Shown here one piece after another: positions 40,654 through 49,046 of a DNA stretch of 64,000 bases. Position 1 is the stretch's first letter; every line of letters starts with the position of its first letter. The position numbers and the translations under genes were made by a program. Origin of the DNA: OFTM10 sp964344055. Its GTDB lineage: Bacteria; Actinomycetota; Acidimicrobiia; Acidimicrobiales; Aldehydirespiratoraceae. The notes below the pieces were generated by a model. That model was not told the DNA's origin and ran no database searches. It saw only the letters and a list, made by a program, of their open reading frames with translations. The DNA lies in the NCBI GenBank assembly GCA_964344055.1, contig CAYFLT010000015.1, forward strand, positions 4,788 through 68,787, given 5' to 3'.

Positions 40654-41334
40654 ATGAACTGCGTCACCTGCCATGAGGAGATCCCGGATACCGCGAAGGT
40701 CTGCGGGTACTGCGGGACTCGCCAACCGGCGTACGCAGCTGACGGTTTCGCGGGCGACACCGCGGACTCGGCTGCCGACGACGGCTCCACGACGGGAGCA
40801 CACACGATCGTCGAGGAGCCAGAGGCGTGGACCTCGGTTGGCGGGTCGTCTCCCGGTGGCCTGGTCGCGAAGCCTGATGGGCGGCGAAGGGCACCCGATT
40901 GGCTCATCCTGAGCGGTGCAGCCTTGCTCATCCTCTCGCCGTGGTTCGTCTGGCTGAACGAGCGGTTGTCATCGGGTCTTCGCTGGCGGACGATCGGTCG
41001 AGGCGTGGGGTGCTGCGAACCCGGTCTTCGCGTCGGTTTCCTGTTCGACGGCCTCTGGCGCCCAGGAGACTTCACCATCGGGCATCTCGTCTTGCTGCTC
41101 GGACTCGCAGCGTTGGTCACGGGGGCCGTGCGGGCACCGCGGCCCGGTGCGCTCGTGGTTGGTTTGGTCGCCGCCTGTGTGGTCGGCCTGTTCATCCACC
41201 AACTCGACTTCGACTACTTCTTGGACTACGGCGGACTCGGCACCCTTCTCGCGCTCATCGGGTCGGTCCTCGTCGTGCTCGGCGGTGCGGGGCGCGTGGT
41301 GAAAGAGCGCGACTCGGCGTTCGACAGGAGGTGA
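40654..41334 (+). CDS. zinc-ribbon polytopic membrane protein
   Basis: This 226-aa protein has an N-terminal ribbon (CVTCHEEIPDTAKVCGYCGT, Cys 3, 6, 17, 20) closely similar to that of the divergent gene, an acidic linker, and about four membrane helices: APDWLILSGAALLILSPWFV, GHLVLLLGLAALVTGAVR, GALVVGLVAACVVGLFIHQL and GTLLALIGSVLVVLGGAGRV. The family is unknown. It is the first gene of the dynamin/Hsp70 operon; the next gene starts 2 bp after its stop, with the Shine-Dalgarno inside its last codons. Confidence 0.7.
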   Translation: MNCVTCHEEIPDTAKVCGYCGTRQPAYAADGFAGDTADSAADDGSTTGAHTIVEEPEAWTSVGGSSPGGLVAKPDGRRRAPDWLILSGAALLILSPWFVWLNERLSSGLRWRTIGRGVGCCEPGLRVGFLFDGLWRPGDFTIGHLVLLLGLAALVTGAVRAPRPGALVVGLVAACVVGLFIHQLDFDYFLDYGGLGTLLALIGSVLVVLGGAGRVVKERDSAFDRR

Positions 41335-41336
41335 CC

Positions 41337-41726
41337 ATGCCAACGAAGTGGTTCGTCAAGTCGAGGACGTTGTGGATCAACGCCGCGATCGGCGGCTTGT
41401 TCGCAACAGGGATCGCCGTGCCGGACAGCGTCGCTTCAGGTGATGCGATGCAGGTTCTCGGCGGCTTTGCCACCGTCGGCAACGGCGGGATTCGCCTGGT
41501 GACGAGCCAGGCTCTCGGAGCCGCCGGCAAACGGGTCCTGAAGTCGAGAACCGTGAAGCTGAACGTCCTGTTGCTCCTGGCTGCCGCCGTCGCGGTGGCC
41601 GCGGGCAACCTCGCCATCGCCGGCGTTCTGGGCGGCATTGCGATCGTCAACCTGCTCATGCGGAAGGCCACCACGAAGCCGGTCACCCTCTTCCCACACC
41701 CGCTGAGGGGAAGGGCGACGTATTGA
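41337..41726 (+). CDS. small membrane protein, 129 aa
   Basis: The strong Shine-Dalgarno AGGAGGTGA overlaps the upstream stop, 4 nt before ATG 41337. The product has two or three hydrophobic segments: TLWINAAIGGLFATGIAVPD, possibly a weak middle one, and NVLLLLAAAVAVAAGNLAIA with GVLGGIAIVNLLM. The motif KSRTLWINA near the N-terminus recurs as KSRTVKLNV in the second half, suggesting an internal duplication. I do not recognise the family. It may serve as a membrane anchor for the dynamin pair, whose first start codon overlaps its stop. Confidence 0.65.
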   Translation: MPTKWFVKSRTLWINAAIGGLFATGIAVPDSVASGDAMQVLGGFATVGNGGIRLVTSQALGAAGKRVLKSRTVKLNVLLLLAAAVAVAAGNLAIAGVLGGIAIVNLLMRKATTKPVTLFPHPLRGRATY

Positions 41727-43639
41727 GTGCAGCTCATCACGAGAGTGCACAGGGCTCCACCGACGCCGAGTCAGCGGCTCAACGACTGAACCGGGAGGTT
41801 GGGGAGACCCTCGACCGTGTGATGGCAGCAGCCGCGGAACTGGGACAGTCCGAATTGGCCGACCAGGTCCGTAGGGCGAGCAAGGAGTTCGAGCAACGCG
41901 AGGTTCGAGCGATCGTCGTCGGCGATTTCAAGGTCGGGAAGAGTTCACTCGTCAACAGCCTGGTCAACGCGGACGTATGCCCAGTCGACGACGACTCGGC
42001 CACCGCGGTGCCAACGGTCGTGTTCCATGATCCTGAGGCCTCGGCAACGTGGCTCCAGATGCGGCCCGACGGTGAGTACGACGCCGATGTGGTCGACAGA
42101 GCAGAACTCCACCGGAGGATGCTCGAGTGCTCGAGGAATTGGGATGGTCTCGGAGAGGGCCTTCCCGTGGAGGGGATCGCTCGGTTCGGGCTCGATCGGC
42201 GGGTCCTCTCCGGTGGCTTGGTCCTCATCGATACGCCCGGGGTGGGGGGCATATCCGCGTCCGCCGGCACCGCAGCCGTGGTCGCAGCACACCAGGTGGA
42301 GATGGTGCTGTTCGTCACGGATGCGTCTCAGGAACTGACCGCGGTCGAGATGGACTTCCTTCGAGAAGTGGACGCGCTCGCACCGATCACCGCGACGGTC
42401 CTGACGAAGATCGACTTCTACCCGGCATGGAGACGAATCCTTGCGCTGGACGACTCCCACAGAGAACAGAATGGTGTGAACCACCCGGTCTTCGCCGTGT
42501 CGAACCGCCTGCGGGGTCATGCGCTCAGAGACCGCAACGACCAGCTCATGGAGGAGTCCGGATTCGGTCCCCTTCTCGGGTTCCTGCTGGACATGGAAAC
42601 CCGGTTCTCTCTCGAGGCGGCGGCCACCGCCGGCCACATCGCGGTCGACGTGCTCCAGCGCCTGATCGACTCGGTCGCGATCCGGAGGGAGCTGCTCGTC
42701 GACGAAGCGGCGACCGCCGAAGCCATTCGGAAGCTCGAGTCGGCGGCTGCGAAGTACGAGGAGCTGCGTGGAGCGCGCTCGCAATGGCAACAGGCCTTGA
42801 TCGACGGGATGGCCGACATCAGCGCCGACATCGACTTCGACCTGCGCGAGTGCATCCGAACGGTGAGCCGCGAGTGCGAGGACGCGATCAGCGACTCCGA
42901 TCCCGAGAAGATCTGGGATCAGTTCGAGCCGTGGTTGTACCGACGGATGAACTTCGAGATCAATCGGATCCGTACCGATCTGAGTGCCAGGGCAGAGGAA
43001 CTCGTACGGACCGTCGAGCGCCTCTTCGCCCGCGAGGACGCCCGGCTGAAAGAACTGGTTCACATCCAGCCAACCAGCGCCTCCCTGGCTTCGACGACGG
43101 TCATCGGCGACAAGCACGAGAGTGGGATGGAGACCAGTCGGGCCCTCCTGTGGGCGAGGGGCGCACAGAGTGGAGCTCTGCTCCCGATGGCGTTGATCGG
43201 AGCCAACTCCATGGTCGGTGGCACCCTCTCCGGCGTGGGTCTCGGCCTGGTGGCATCGGCGGCCGGCCCGGTCGGTTTGGTCCTGGGTGTCGCCCTGGGG
43301 AGGCGGGCGATGCGAGAAGAGAAGCGCCGGCAGCTTCTCGGCCGGCGCCAGAAGGCGACCAACGCGGTTCGCGGGTACCTCGACGAGGTGTCGTTCAAGG
43401 TCGGCAAGGAGACGCGGGATCTGTTGAGAGCGACCCAGAGGGAGCTGCGCGATTCACTTCGCGGCCGGGCCGACGAACTGCTCGCCTCGGCCACCACCTC
43501 GTTGGAGGCCGCTCGGGAGGTCGCGGAGGCAGACCAGAGCGAGCGCGCCGATCGTCTCGCCCAAGTCGACGCAACACTCACGCGCTTGCGCCTGCTGATG
43601 CGGCAGTCCGAGGTTCTGAGCGGTCTGGCGGCGTCGTGA
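41723..43639 (+). CDS. dynamin-like GTPase A (IniA-like)
   Basis: This 638-aa protein is close in length to M. tuberculosis IniA (640). The GTPase motifs are G1 GDFKVGKSS (67-75), a G2 Thr in TAVPT (about 94-98), G3 LIDTPGVGG (168-176) and G4 TKID (228-231). A long helical region follows, interrupted by a hydrophobic stretch at about 484-526 (ALLPMALIGANSMVGGTLSG onward), a likely membrane-inserting paddle, then a C-terminal helical arm. Bacterial dynamin-like proteins bind and reshape membranes, mostly under stress. The start is TTG 41723 overlapping the upstream stop (TTGA). The second GTPase overlaps by 4 bp, as expected for paired dynamins. Confidence 0.85.
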   Translation: MSAAHHESAQGSTDAESAAQRLNREVGETLDRVMAAAAELGQSELADQVRRASKEFEQREVRAIVVGDFKVGKSSLVNSLVNADVCPVDDDSATAVPTVVFHDPEASATWLQMRPDGEYDADVVDRAELHRRMLECSRNWDGLGEGLPVEGIARFGLDRRVLSGGLVLIDTPGVGGISASAGTAAVVAAHQVEMVLFVTDASQELTAVEMDFLREVDALAPITATVLTKIDFYPAWRRILALDDSHREQNGVNHPVFAVSNRLRGHALRDRNDQLMEESGFGPLLGFLLDMETRFSLEAAATAGHIAVDVLQRLIDSVAIRRELLVDEAATAEAIRKLESAAAKYEELRGARSQWQQALIDGMADISADIDFDLRECIRTVSRECEDAISDSDPEKIWDQFEPWLYRRMNFEINRIRTDLSARAEELVRTVERLFAREDARLKELVHIQPTSASLASTTVIGDKHESGMETSRALLWARGAQSGALLPMALIGANSMVGGTLSGVGLGLVASAAGPVGLVLGVALGRRAMREEKRRQLLGRRQKATNAVRGYLDEVSFKVGKETRDLLRATQRELRDSLRGRADELLASATTSLEAAREVAEADQSERADRLAQVDATLTRLRLLMRQSEVLSGLAAS

Positions 43640-45111
43640 ACCGAGCGCCAACGCTCTCGCAACAGGTGAGGCCCGTCCTGGAGCGGGCCGCTCAGTTGTA
43701 CCGGGGCGGACCACAGCATCAGAAGATCGAGCAGCTCCTGGATCGCCTCGAGGAACCGATGCGGGTGGCGATCGCGGGCAGGGTGAAAGCCGGGAAGTCA
43801 ACCCTCCTCAATGCCCTGGTCGGGGATGAACTCGCCGCAACCGACGCCGGCGAGTGCACGAGGATCGTCACGTGGTACCGATTCGGGACCACCTATCGCG
43901 TCACCCTTCATCCACGACACGCGCCGGTTTCCGAGGTCCGATTTCGTCGCGAGACGGGCGCTCTCGACATCGACGTCGGAGGGCACGATCCTTCGGACCT
44001 GCGCCGCATCGTGGTCGAGTGGCCGTCTCAGATCCTCGAGGACGTAACGCTGATCGACACCCCCGGTGTCGGCTCGATCACCGCGGACGTCGCCAGGCCC
44101 ACCTTCGAGTTGCTCGGTTCGGGCGATGGCACCGCGTCGGAGGTCGATGCGGTGCTCTACCTGCTGCGTCATGTACACGGATCCGACGCGGGGATCCTCG
44201 AGGCATTCCACGGCCACTCGTTGTCGACCTCGCCCACGACCGCCCTTGGAATACTGTCGCGCGCCGACGAGATCGCGGCTGGCCGGCTCGACTCCATGCA
44301 GGCCGCGGAGCGTGCCGCGGCTCGACTTCGCGAGGATCGGCGCCTGCGACGGCTCGTTCAGACCGTGTTCCCGGTGGCGGGCCTTCTCGCGCAGGCCGGT
44401 GCAGGCCTCCGCCAGGCGGACTTTGCGGCGTTGAGGGCCCTGGCCACGCTCGACGACACGACTTCTCGGGCTCTGATCCTGAGTGTCGATCGGTTCGGTG
44501 CGGAAGGTGTCGTGGCCGGAGTGCCGGCCCCGGTTCGGAGGGACCTCCTCGACCGGCTGGGGATGGTCGGGGTGAGGTTGGCGATCGCCCACCTCCAGCG
44601 TGACCGACAGATGAGTGCCGACGAACTCGCCAATCGGCTCGTCGAGATCAGCGGGATTCGACGCGTTCGCGAGGCGCTGCTCGGACAGTTCGCGTCACGA
44701 GCGGATCTTCTGCGCACGTACACCGCACTGCGGGTGTTGTCCTCACTCGCTGCCGACCCGGTCGATGGCACCGAGTCGTTGCTCAGGGATGTCGAACGGT
44801 TGGCGGCCTCGATGCACGAGTTCAGCGAACTCGGCGTTCTCGACGCCATCCGGGGCGGTGAGATCGAGCTCCCAGGTGAGCTGGTCGTCGATGCCGAACA
44901 GCTGCTCGGCGTCGACGGCCCGGCGGTACATCGTCGACTGGGGTTGGCCGCGGACGTCGAATCCGGTGAGCTCCTCCATCGTGCTGGCGTGGAGCTCTCG
45001 CGCTGGAGCCGATTCGCGGAGCACCCGTTGACCCCGGTCCCGTCCGCCGAAGTGGCGCGGGTGCTGGTTCGCACTTGCGAAGGGATCGTGGTGGGGCTGA
45101 CCGCCGAGTGA
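43636..45111 (+). CDS. dynamin-like GTPase B (IniC-like)
   Basis: This 491-aa protein is close in length to M. tuberculosis IniC (493). Motifs are G1 GRVKAGKST (48-56), a G2 Thr in ECTRIVT (about 75), G3 LIDTPGVGS (139-147) and a G4-like LSRADE (207-212) where SRAD replaces the usual T/NKxD. The rest is helical with no clear membrane segment, so this partner probably depends on GTPase A for membrane contact. GTG 43636 overlaps the stop of GTPase A as GTGA. An 89-bp spacer with a new Shine-Dalgarno separates it from the repeat protein gene. Confidence 0.83.
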   Translation: MNRAPTLSQQVRPVLERAAQLYRGGPQHQKIEQLLDRLEEPMRVAIAGRVKAGKSTLLNALVGDELAATDAGECTRIVTWYRFGTTYRVTLHPRHAPVSEVRFRRETGALDIDVGGHDPSDLRRIVVEWPSQILEDVTLIDTPGVGSITADVARPTFELLGSGDGTASEVDAVLYLLRHVHGSDAGILEAFHGHSLSTSPTTALGILSRADEIAAGRLDSMQAAERAAARLREDRRLRRLVQTVFPVAGLLAQAGAGLRQADFAALRALATLDDTTSRALILSVDRFGAEGVVAGVPAPVRRDLLDRLGMVGVRLAIAHLQRDRQMSADELANRLVEISGIRRVREALLGQFASRADLLRTYTALRVLSSLAADPVDGTESLLRDVERLAASMHEFSELGVLDAIRGGEIELPGELVVDAEQLLGVDGPAVHRRLGLAADVESGELLHRAGVELSRWSRFAEHPLTPVPSAEVARVLVRTCEGIVVGLTAE

Positions 45112-45200
45112 TCGGGCTCCTTCGAAATGGCCCTTCGCCTCTTGCCTCGAGCCGGCGATTGATCGACGTTCGGGTCAAGGGCAGATCGCGGAGGTGAGTC

Positions 45201-47564
45201 ATGTCCGAGGAAGGCAAGGAGTGGAGTAGGCGTCTACAAGAGGCACAGCGACGGGAACAGGAGCAGTCGAACGCCGGGGACGACGAGGCGGGGTTCGACC
45301 CCGACAGCGGGATCGTCATTGTGCGTAGCGATCCCAGGCCCCCGGAGCTCGGCAACATCGTGATGCCGAGCGACCTGGTCAAGCCGGGTGGCGCGGAAGC
45401 GGGCATCATCGGTCGTGACGACATCATCAATCGTGACGATCTCAGCCCGGAGCAGAAGGAAGAACTGCTCCGGATCATCAATCGTGACGACATCATCGGT
45501 CGTGACGACATCATCAATCGCGATGACATCAGCCTCGAGTACAAGCACATCCTGCTCGACATCATCGGTCGTGACGACATCATCGGTCGGGACGACATCA
45601 TCAATCGCGATGACATCTCTCCCGAGCACAGAGAGGTACTGCTCGACATCCTGGGCCGGGACGACATCATCGGTCGCGACGACATCCTGAGCGCGGCCAT
45701 CCCAGAGGAGATGAAGGAAGACCTCCTCGAACTCGTCGTCCGGGACAACTACGTCGACATGGACGTGTACGTCAACGAGGACGGCGTCGGTCCCGGTGCG
45801 CCGTACCTCGATTTCGGAGGGACCGATCACTTCGACGATGGGAACGTGGTCCGCAATCTCGAGCACAGTGCAGCACGTCGCGGTCCGTGGGACACCTTCG
45901 TACCGACCGAGGAAACCGGTGACGTCGACGACGAGACATCCGGAGCCGGAGCCGACGGGTCGATCTCCTCGGCACAGCAGGCGGTCGGAACTGCGCCCAT
46001 CTACACGCTTCCCTACGTGTTCCCCGAAGGCATGCCCATCGAGGACCTCAGCGACGTTGTGACGGGTGAGGGATCCGGTCAGGCCGTGGAACTCGAGGCG
46101 GTGGCCGGGTGCCGCGCCGAAGCCGACCGAGCCGTCTCGGACGCCCACAACGCTTGCGACGCTGCACAGACCCAGATCGAGGAAGGCGAGCGCACGGTCG
46201 GAGAGGCTTCGCTGATCCAGACCCGGCTCGAGCAGGCTGCGGTGGCCACGGGGCACGAAGGCCTACGAGACCAGATCTTCAACACGGTAGACGGTGCGCT
46301 CGTGACGGTCACCGAATCGATCGGTGGCGCAGCGGGCCTCGGTGAGGGCGTCAGGGTGAGGGAGGACCCGCTCGACCCATCCGTCCAGATCGTGCGGGTG
46401 ATCCAGGGCGACGGCACGGGTGACGTCATCACCCAACGCCGCGCCGGTGATCACACAGTGACCCAGATCGAGACCATCGAGGGCGTCTTCGCCAACGACT
46501 CCGAGCGTCCGGACCAGTACGTCATGATCGCCAGAGGGACGGAGCTGACCATCGTCGTCGACCCGGACTCGACCACCATCCAGGATCCGGACGCAGGTAT
46601 CCACATCGTCGAGGCCGTCGGTGGTGAACCGATGACCGTCGTCACGCACGAAGCCGGTGATTTCACGTGTGTCCAGCACGGCGGGGATGTCCCCCGGCTC
46701 GTGCTGTATCCCGGAGACCAATCGATGGCGATCGAGAGCTTCCGAGATGGCGGCGAACTCGTGCTCCGTTTCGGTGGCGAACACGGGGGGAGCATCTGTC
46801 GTCACCCGAACGGAGCAGTCTCGATCGAGGCGGCCGGAGACGGCACCCGGGTCCATCACGACCCCGCGGCCGACTACGACACCGTGATCGAACTCGGCGA
46901 CAACGGCAGCCTCGTATTCCGGTCCGGTGACTCGACGACCCTGATCACCACCGGCTCTGGAATGTCGCTGCTCGATGAATCCGGTGCGATGACACCTCTG
47001 CCTGAGGCCGAAGCGGCCAACCGGGCCGAGACGTCGGCGCAACCCATCGGGCCGCCGGACACCACAGACGAGCAGGCTGGCAACGTCCTGGAGGGCCTCT
47101 TCGAGGGCCTCGAAGGTGGCACCTTCGTCTACAGCCCGATTGTCATCGACATCAGCATCGGTGGGCTGGGGCCAGCGGCGACCGATGCCGAGCTGGCTTC
47201 CCCAGACGATGCGACATCGGTCGATGTGGATGGGCTCGAGGCGCTCACTTCGGATCAACTCGTTGCCGTCGCGGATCGCCTCCGCGACGCCGCAGCCGAG
47301 ATCGACGAAATCGCTGACGGCTCCGACGCGGCTTCGGCCCAGGGGCGTGATGCCGGCACCGACACTGCAGGCACGATCGACGCGCCGGTGTTCGACGACA
47401 CCGAGGACGAGCCTGTCGTGATGCCTGTCGTGACGACCGAACCGGCCGCGTCGGACGACCCCTCCGTGGACGAGGAAGAAGACAGCATCCTCGAACAAGT
47501 AGGCGACGCAATCGAGGACTTCATCGAGGACGTCAAGGATGGACTCGAGGACCTCTTCGACTGA
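45201..47564 (+). CDS. acidic RDD-repeat protein of unknown family, 787 aa
   Basis: I do not recognise this protein. A strong Shine-Dalgarno (GGAGGTGA) precedes ATG 45201. Residues 1-68 are charged; 69-178 hold a repeat built from IIGRDDIINRDD blocks and an 11-residue helix-like segment (SPEQKEELLRI, SLEYKHILLDI, SPEHREVLLDI, IPEEMKEDLLE) with a 29-residue period. Residues about 440-625 are rich in short beta strands and glycine turns (LTIVVDPDSTTIQDPDAGIH). The tail is very acidic and ends in an amphipathic helix (ILEQVGDAIEDFIEDVKDGL). No signal peptide. Position between dynamins and Hsp70 recalls IniB, but sequence similarity is not evident. The next gene begins 11 bp on. Confidence 0.75.
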   Translation: MSEEGKEWSRRLQEAQRREQEQSNAGDDEAGFDPDSGIVIVRSDPRPPELGNIVMPSDLVKPGGAEAGIIGRDDIINRDDLSPEQKEELLRIINRDDIIGRDDIINRDDISLEYKHILLDIIGRDDIIGRDDIINRDDISPEHREVLLDILGRDDIIGRDDILSAAIPEEMKEDLLELVVRDNYVDMDVYVNEDGVGPGAPYLDFGGTDHFDDGNVVRNLEHSAARRGPWDTFVPTEETGDVDDETSGAGADGSISSAQQAVGTAPIYTLPYVFPEGMPIEDLSDVVTGEGSGQAVELEAVAGCRAEADRAVSDAHNACDAAQTQIEEGERTVGEASLIQTRLEQAAVATGHEGLRDQIFNTVDGALVTVTESIGGAAGLGEGVRVREDPLDPSVQIVRVIQGDGTGDVITQRRAGDHTVTQIETIEGVFANDSERPDQYVMIARGTELTIVVDPDSTTIQDPDAGIHIVEAVGGEPMTVVTHEAGDFTCVQHGGDVPRLVLYPGDQSMAIESFRDGGELVLRFGGEHGGSICRHPNGAVSIEAAGDGTRVHHDPAADYDTVIELGDNGSLVFRSGDSTTLITTGSGMSLLDESGAMTPLPEAEAANRAETSAQPIGPPDTTDEQAGNVLEGLFEGLEGGTFVYSPIVIDISIGGLGPAATDAELASPDDATSVDVDGLEALTSDQLVAVADRLRDAAAEIDEIADGSDAASAQGRDAGTDTAGTIDAPVFDDTEDEPVVMPVVTTEPAASDDPSVDEEEDSILEQVGDAIEDFIEDVKDGLEDLFD
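45405..45734 (+). repeat. four 87-bp (29-residue) coding super-repeats
   Basis: Units begin at residues 69 (23 aa, shorter by one hexapeptide), 92, 121 and 150. Each is two or three hexapeptides of type I-I-G/N-R-D-D followed by a helix-like segment ending LL. At DNA level the core CGTGACGACATCATC recurs several times. Confidence 0.85.
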
Positions 47565-47575
47565 TTGGTAGGCAG

Positions 47576-49034
47576 ATGGCGTACGGCCTGGGCATAGATC
47601 TCGGGACCAGCTTCACGGCCGCGGCCATCTGTCGTGACGGGATGGCTCAGGTCGTCGAGCTGGGGAGCCACTCGGCCGCAGTCCCCACCGTCCTGCTCCT
47701 GCGACCCGACGAGGACGATCTCGTCGGCGAAGGGGCCGAGTGGAGATCGACCGCCGAGCCCGGACGGGTCGCGCGCCTGTTCAAGCGTCGAATGGGCGAC
47801 CCCGTCCCGATGCTGATCGATGGCACGCCGTACTCGGCCGATCGGCTCATGGCCCGGTTCCTGAGGTGGGTCGTGGCCACGGTCAGCGAGCGGGAGGGTG
47901 AGGCACCGTCGAGGATCGCCGTGACACACCCCGCGAACTGGGGCCCGTACAAGCTCGAGCAGTTCAGCAGCGCCACCGAGGCCGCGGACATCGCGGACCC
48001 GAAATTTCTCACCGAGCCGGAGGCCGCCGCGATCTACTACGCCTCGCGGGAGAGCGTGGCACGCGGTGCCGTGGTTGCCGTCTACGACCTCGGCGGTGGG
48101 ACATTCGATGTCGCGCTGCTGAGAAGGGGAGCCGACGGAGGGTTCGACGTCCTCGGCGACCCGGTCGGCATCGAGCGGATGGGAGGTGTCGATTTCGATC
48201 AGGCGGTCTTCGGCCACGTCATGGACGAGATCAAGACTGCGGTTGCCGAACTCGACGAGGACGACAGCGTGGTGATGAGGGCCCTGGTCCAGCTCCGCCG
48301 GGACTGCGTCCTGGCGAAGGAGCTGCTCTCGATCGACAGCTCTGCCGCCGTGCCGGTCATGCTCCCGAATCTTCAGACAGAAGTCCGCATCACGCGTGCC
48401 GAATTCGAGGAGATGATCAGACCGAACCTGCTCGAGACGATCGAAGCGCTCCGGCGAGCACTTCGCCGTGCCGCGCTGGAACCGTCTGATCTCGAGGCTG
48501 TTCTGTTGGTCGGTGGGAGTTCGCGCATCCCCCTCGCCGGCGAACTTGTCTCCGCCGAGCTCGGACGACCGGTTGCCATCGACACTCACCCCAAGTTCGC
48601 GGTAGCGCTCGGGGCTTCGATCGTGGCCATGGACGGCGCCCCACCGGCGCCGACCCAGGTGCCTGATTTGTCCGTCAGCGACGAAACAGCCGAGATCGCC
48701 GATGATCCGCCGAGCCTCGATCTGAGCTGTGGGGAGTGTGGGTTCGAGAATCGTGAGGGGGTGCGGTTCTGTGAGGAGTGTGGCGAGCGGCTGACCGGAT
48801 CCGAGGTTGCCGATGCGCCGGATGTGCCGGAGGCGGGGTTGAGCTGTGGGGAGTGTGGGTTCGAGAATCGTGAGGGGGTGCGGTTCTGTGAGGANNNNNN
48901 NNNNNNNNNNNNNNNNNNNNNNNNNNNNNNNNNNNNNNNNNNNNNNNNNNNNNNNNNNNNNNNNNNNNNNNNNNNNNNNNNNNNNNNNNNNNNNGTGTGG
49001 CTCGGCCGCGTCCCATGGGGCTGGGATCGACTGA
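47576..49034 (+). CDS. Hsp70/DnaK-like ATPase with C-terminal tandem zinc ribbons, with assembly gap
   Basis: The nucleotide-binding domain (residues about 1-350) has phosphate-1 GLGIDLGTSFTAAAI, phosphate-2 YDLGGGTFDVALL (170-182) and the adenosine motif VLLVGGSSRIPLAGE (about 309-323). The usual substrate-binding beta-domain is absent. Instead, from residue about 384 come zinc ribbons (SCGECGFENREGVRFCEECG) repeated every 39 residues; 100 N (48895-48994) hide further copies, and ECGSAASHGAGID ends the protein at TGA 49034. It is the last gene of the dynamin operon. The ATPase could act as a chaperone-like switch for the repeat protein or GTPases; that is inference. Confidence 0.82.
48723..48894 (+). 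repeat. 117-bp tandem repeat encoding zinc ribbons
   Basis: The 55 bases from 48723 recur without change from 48840, a period of 117 bp (39 residues). The second copy runs into the 100-N gap, so more copies are likely hidden there. Confidence 0.85.
48895..48994. other. assembly gap (100 N) in the zinc-ribbon repeats
   Basis: Exactly 100 N is a placeholder for unknown length. The gap falls within near-identical repeats, the usual cause of assembly breaks. Confidence 0.95.
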
Positions 49035-49046
49035 CCCGTGAAGTGG

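Noticed and set aside
42127..43635. Extended upstream start for dynamin-like GTPase B giving 994 residues
   Set aside because: The extra 503 residues lie out of frame within GTPase A and are arginine-rich. GTG 43636 gives a 4-bp overlap and the expected IniC-like length.
45405..45734. Evenly spaced short repeats considered as a CRISPR array
   Set aside because: The repeats are coding, 18-bp multiples in frame with no unique spacers, and no cas genes are present. No CRISPR array was found anywhere in the window.
45234..46256. Minus-strand frame with repeated DDVV and TTDDVV, and another with repeated SSRPMM (44822-45748)
   Set aside because: Both are the mirror of the RDD repeat region on the plus strand. 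The plus-strand gene has the Shine-Dalgarno, operon context and normal codon pattern.
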